From: Terriglobales bacterium
GTDB taxonomy: Bacteria > Acidobacteriota > Terriglobia > Terriglobales > Acidobacteriaceae
Reading direction: 5' to 3'
Length of the DNA stretch: 7,641 nucleotides
Assembly: GCA_030043575.1 (NCBI GenBank)
Contig: JASHXK010000128.1
Span: 1 to 7,641, forward strand
A model generated the notes under the pieces. It was not told the DNA's origin. It did no database searches and saw nothing but the letters and a program-made list of their open reading frames with translations. Below are positions 6,260 through 7,641 of the stretch, one piece after another. A program made the translations under genes and the position numbers. The stretch's first letter is position 1. Each line of letters starts with the position of its first letter.

Positions 6260-6275
6260 GCAAGTGGAAACGTTC

Positions 6276-7502
6276 CTACACTTCCAGGGTTTCATAGGCG
6301 TGTTCGCCGTGGAGCGACTCATCCAGTCCGATTTCTTCACTCATCATTTCGACCTTCACCGGAGTGAACGTGTCGATGATTCTCAACATGGCGTAGGTGA
6401 AACCGAATGCCCAGGCCGACGAGAAGATTACGGCGACGAGTTGTTTGAAGAAGAAGGTCGGATTGCCATAGAGCAGGCCGTTGGTCCCGGCGGGATTGAA
6501 CGTACTGTTGGCGAACAGTCCCAGCATCAGGATGCCCAAAAAGCCGCCGACTCCATGCACTCCCCAGACGTCGAGGGCGTCGTCCCAGTGCAGTTTGTTT
6601 TTCATTTCCACCGCAAAGTAACAAACCACTCCCGAAACTACACCGATAATCACTGCTGTTGTGGGGGAAACGTATCCCGCGGCGGGAGTAATCGTTGCCA
6701 ATCCAGCAACCGCTCCGGTCAGAAGTCCGAGAAACTTAGGCTTGCGCTCGCGGAACCACGCAACGGCTAGCCAGGCCACGGCCGCAAACGATGCCGCGAT
6801 GTCGGTGTTCAGGAAGGCAGTACCGGTGACCGAATCCACGCGCATTTCGCTGCCCGCATTGAATCCATACCACCCGAACCAGAGCAGGCCGGTGCCCAGC
6901 GCCACCAGCGGAATGCTGTGCGGGCCGCGGTCCAGCACTCGCCGCTTGCCGACGTAAAGAACGGAAGCCAACGCCGCCACTCCAGCTATGTTGTGGACCA
7001 CGATGCCGCCGGCGAAGTCCTCCACGCCCCAGTGCTGCAGCATCCCTCCGCCCCAAACCATGTGCACGAAGGGGAAGTACACGAAGGTTAGCCACGCGGT
7101 AAGGAACAGGCAATAGGCCTTGAAGGTCACTCGGTTGGTGAAGGCGCCAGAGATGAGGGCCGGAGTGATGATAGCGAACATCATCTGATAGGCGATAAAG
7201 ACCATCGCAGGTATGGTGTCATTCGGACCGGAAGGCGTTGTCAGGTTAACGCCATGCAGGCAAACCTTGTCGAGATTGCCGATGATGCCATGCCAATCGC
7301 CGCTGAAACACAGAGAATATCCATACAGATACCAAATTACCGTCGTCCATCCCATGGAGACGAAGCTCTGAATCATAATGGCAAGTACGTTCTTCCGTCC
7401 CACGAGGCCGCCATAAAAGAACGCCAAACCTGGCGTCATGAGCATGACCAAGCTGGTGCACAGGATCATGAACCCTGTGTTACCTGTGTCGAGGTGAAGC
7501 AT
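6276..7502 (-). CDS. amtB: Ammonium transporter, AmtB/Amt family
   Basis: This inner-membrane channel takes up ammonium as a nitrogen source; the family forms trimers gated by PII proteins. The product is 408 residues with about eleven membrane helices. ATG at 7500-7502 follows a good GGAGG with about 4 bases of spacing. Functional residues align with E. coli AmtB (mature numbering, offset two): F109 (F107) and W150 (W148) at the ammonium recruitment site and gate, with S218 (S219) in GFNAGS; D162 (D160) in EDFAGG; the twin pore histidines H170 (H168) in VVHNIAG and H316 (H318) in VWGVHGVGG; and F214 (F215). Y105 replaces E. coli F103. There is no cleavable leader: the protein begins directly at TM1 (TGFMILCTSLVML, then PGLAFFYGG). 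The cytoplasmic tail GLDESLHGEHAY is the conserved PII-interacting end, so PII control is likely, although no glnK/glnB gene is adjacent in the window. No sigma-54 promoter was recognised upstream. Confidence 0.97.
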   Translation of the reverse strand: MLHLDTGNTGFMILCTSLVMLMTPGLAFFYGGLVGRKNVLAIMIQSFVSMGWTTVIWYLYGYSLCFSGDWHGIIGNLDKVCLHGVNLTTPSGPNDTIPAMVFIAYQMMFAIITPALISGAFTNRVTFKAYCLFLTAWLTFVYFPFVHMVWGGGMLQHWGVEDFAGGIVVHNIAGVAALASVLYVGKRRVLDRGPHSIPLVALGTGLLWFGWYGFNAGSEMRVDSVTGTAFLNTDIAASFAAVAWLAVAWFRERKPKFLGLLTGAVAGLATITPAAGYVSPTTAVIIGVVSGVVCYFAVEMKNKLHWDDALDVWGVHGVGGFLGILMLGLFANSTFNPAGTNGLLYGNPTFFFKQLVAVIFSSAWAFGFTYAMLRIIDTFTPVKVEMMSEEIGLDESLHGEHAYETLEV

Positions 7503-7568
7503 GCAACCTCCAGAAGAACAAGTACGGAGAGCTGGCTGTGCCCAGGTAAGCGACGGTTGACCTACCTT

Positions 7569-7641
7569 CTAAGCTGGACTCTCTTTCTTGATTTCAAAAA
7601 CGGCAACGATTGTATACCCATCCAACCTATCCCACACCCCC
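7569..7641 (-). CDS. Possible 3' end of another minus-strand gene (partial)
   Basis: One minus-strand frame is open from the window edge to a TAG at 7569-7571. It encodes about 23 residues (VWDRLDGYTIVAV, then FEIKKESPA) that look like an ordinary protein C-terminus. It would end 66 bases before the amtB start and could be co-transcribed with it. It does not match the end of a PII protein as I know it, so it does not supply the expected glnK partner. At this length a chance open frame is quite possible. Confidence 0.3.
   Translation of the reverse strand, partial: GVWDRLDGYTIVAVFEIKKESPA

Noticed and set aside
7503..7560. Possible sigma-54 promoter for amtB (GGGCAC near 7540 on the minus strand)
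   Set aside because: The GG and GC elements are not separated by the required 10 bases, and the TTGC half is absent.

Overview
The window looks like chromosomal DNA of a Gram-negative soil or sediment bacterium, most likely an acidobacterium (Terriglobia/Koribacter-like). This rests on recalled family resemblance only: the small secreted protein at 1256-1867, the PDZ/multi-TM/GAF/PP2C phosphatase and the short thaumatin-like protein are all of types I associate with that phylum. No rRNA, tRNA or CRISPR array is visible.

Layout, left to right. (a) 1-123: 3' end of a plus-strand gene for a protein with a C-terminal membrane segment. (b) About 412-1114, minus: an unrecognised multi-pass membrane protein whose C-terminus appears to be out of frame. 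(c) 1256-1867, minus: a secreted protein with a clear signal peptide, separated from (b) by a perfect 9-bp hairpin. (d) 1868-2120: intergenic region with two short palindromes. (e) 2121-2737, plus: a thaumatin-like protein split by a one-base frameshift and lacking a signal peptide. (f) 2948-5590, minus: an intact 880-residue membrane-bound PP2C/SpoIIE-type serine phosphatase with PDZ and GAF sensor domains. (g) About 5780-6201, minus: a degraded serine recombinase in at least two frames and without its catalytic N-terminus. (h) 6276-7502, minus: an intact AmtB-type ammonium transporter. (i) 7569-7641, minus: possibly the 3' end of one more gene.

The genes do not form an obvious pathway. The two long intact genes (phosphatase and ammonium transporter) are housekeeping or signalling functions, with no PII gene or anti-sigma/anti-anti-sigma partner in view. 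The remaining loci are accessory, and three of them carry reading-frame breaks. Two of those breaks are best explained by one-base changes in homopolymer runs, so assembly or sequencing error must be weighed against real gene decay. I found no previously undescribed multi-gene system. The points most worth a second look are the frameshifted thaumatin-like gene, the recombinase relic beside amtB, and the hidden C-terminus of the membrane protein.
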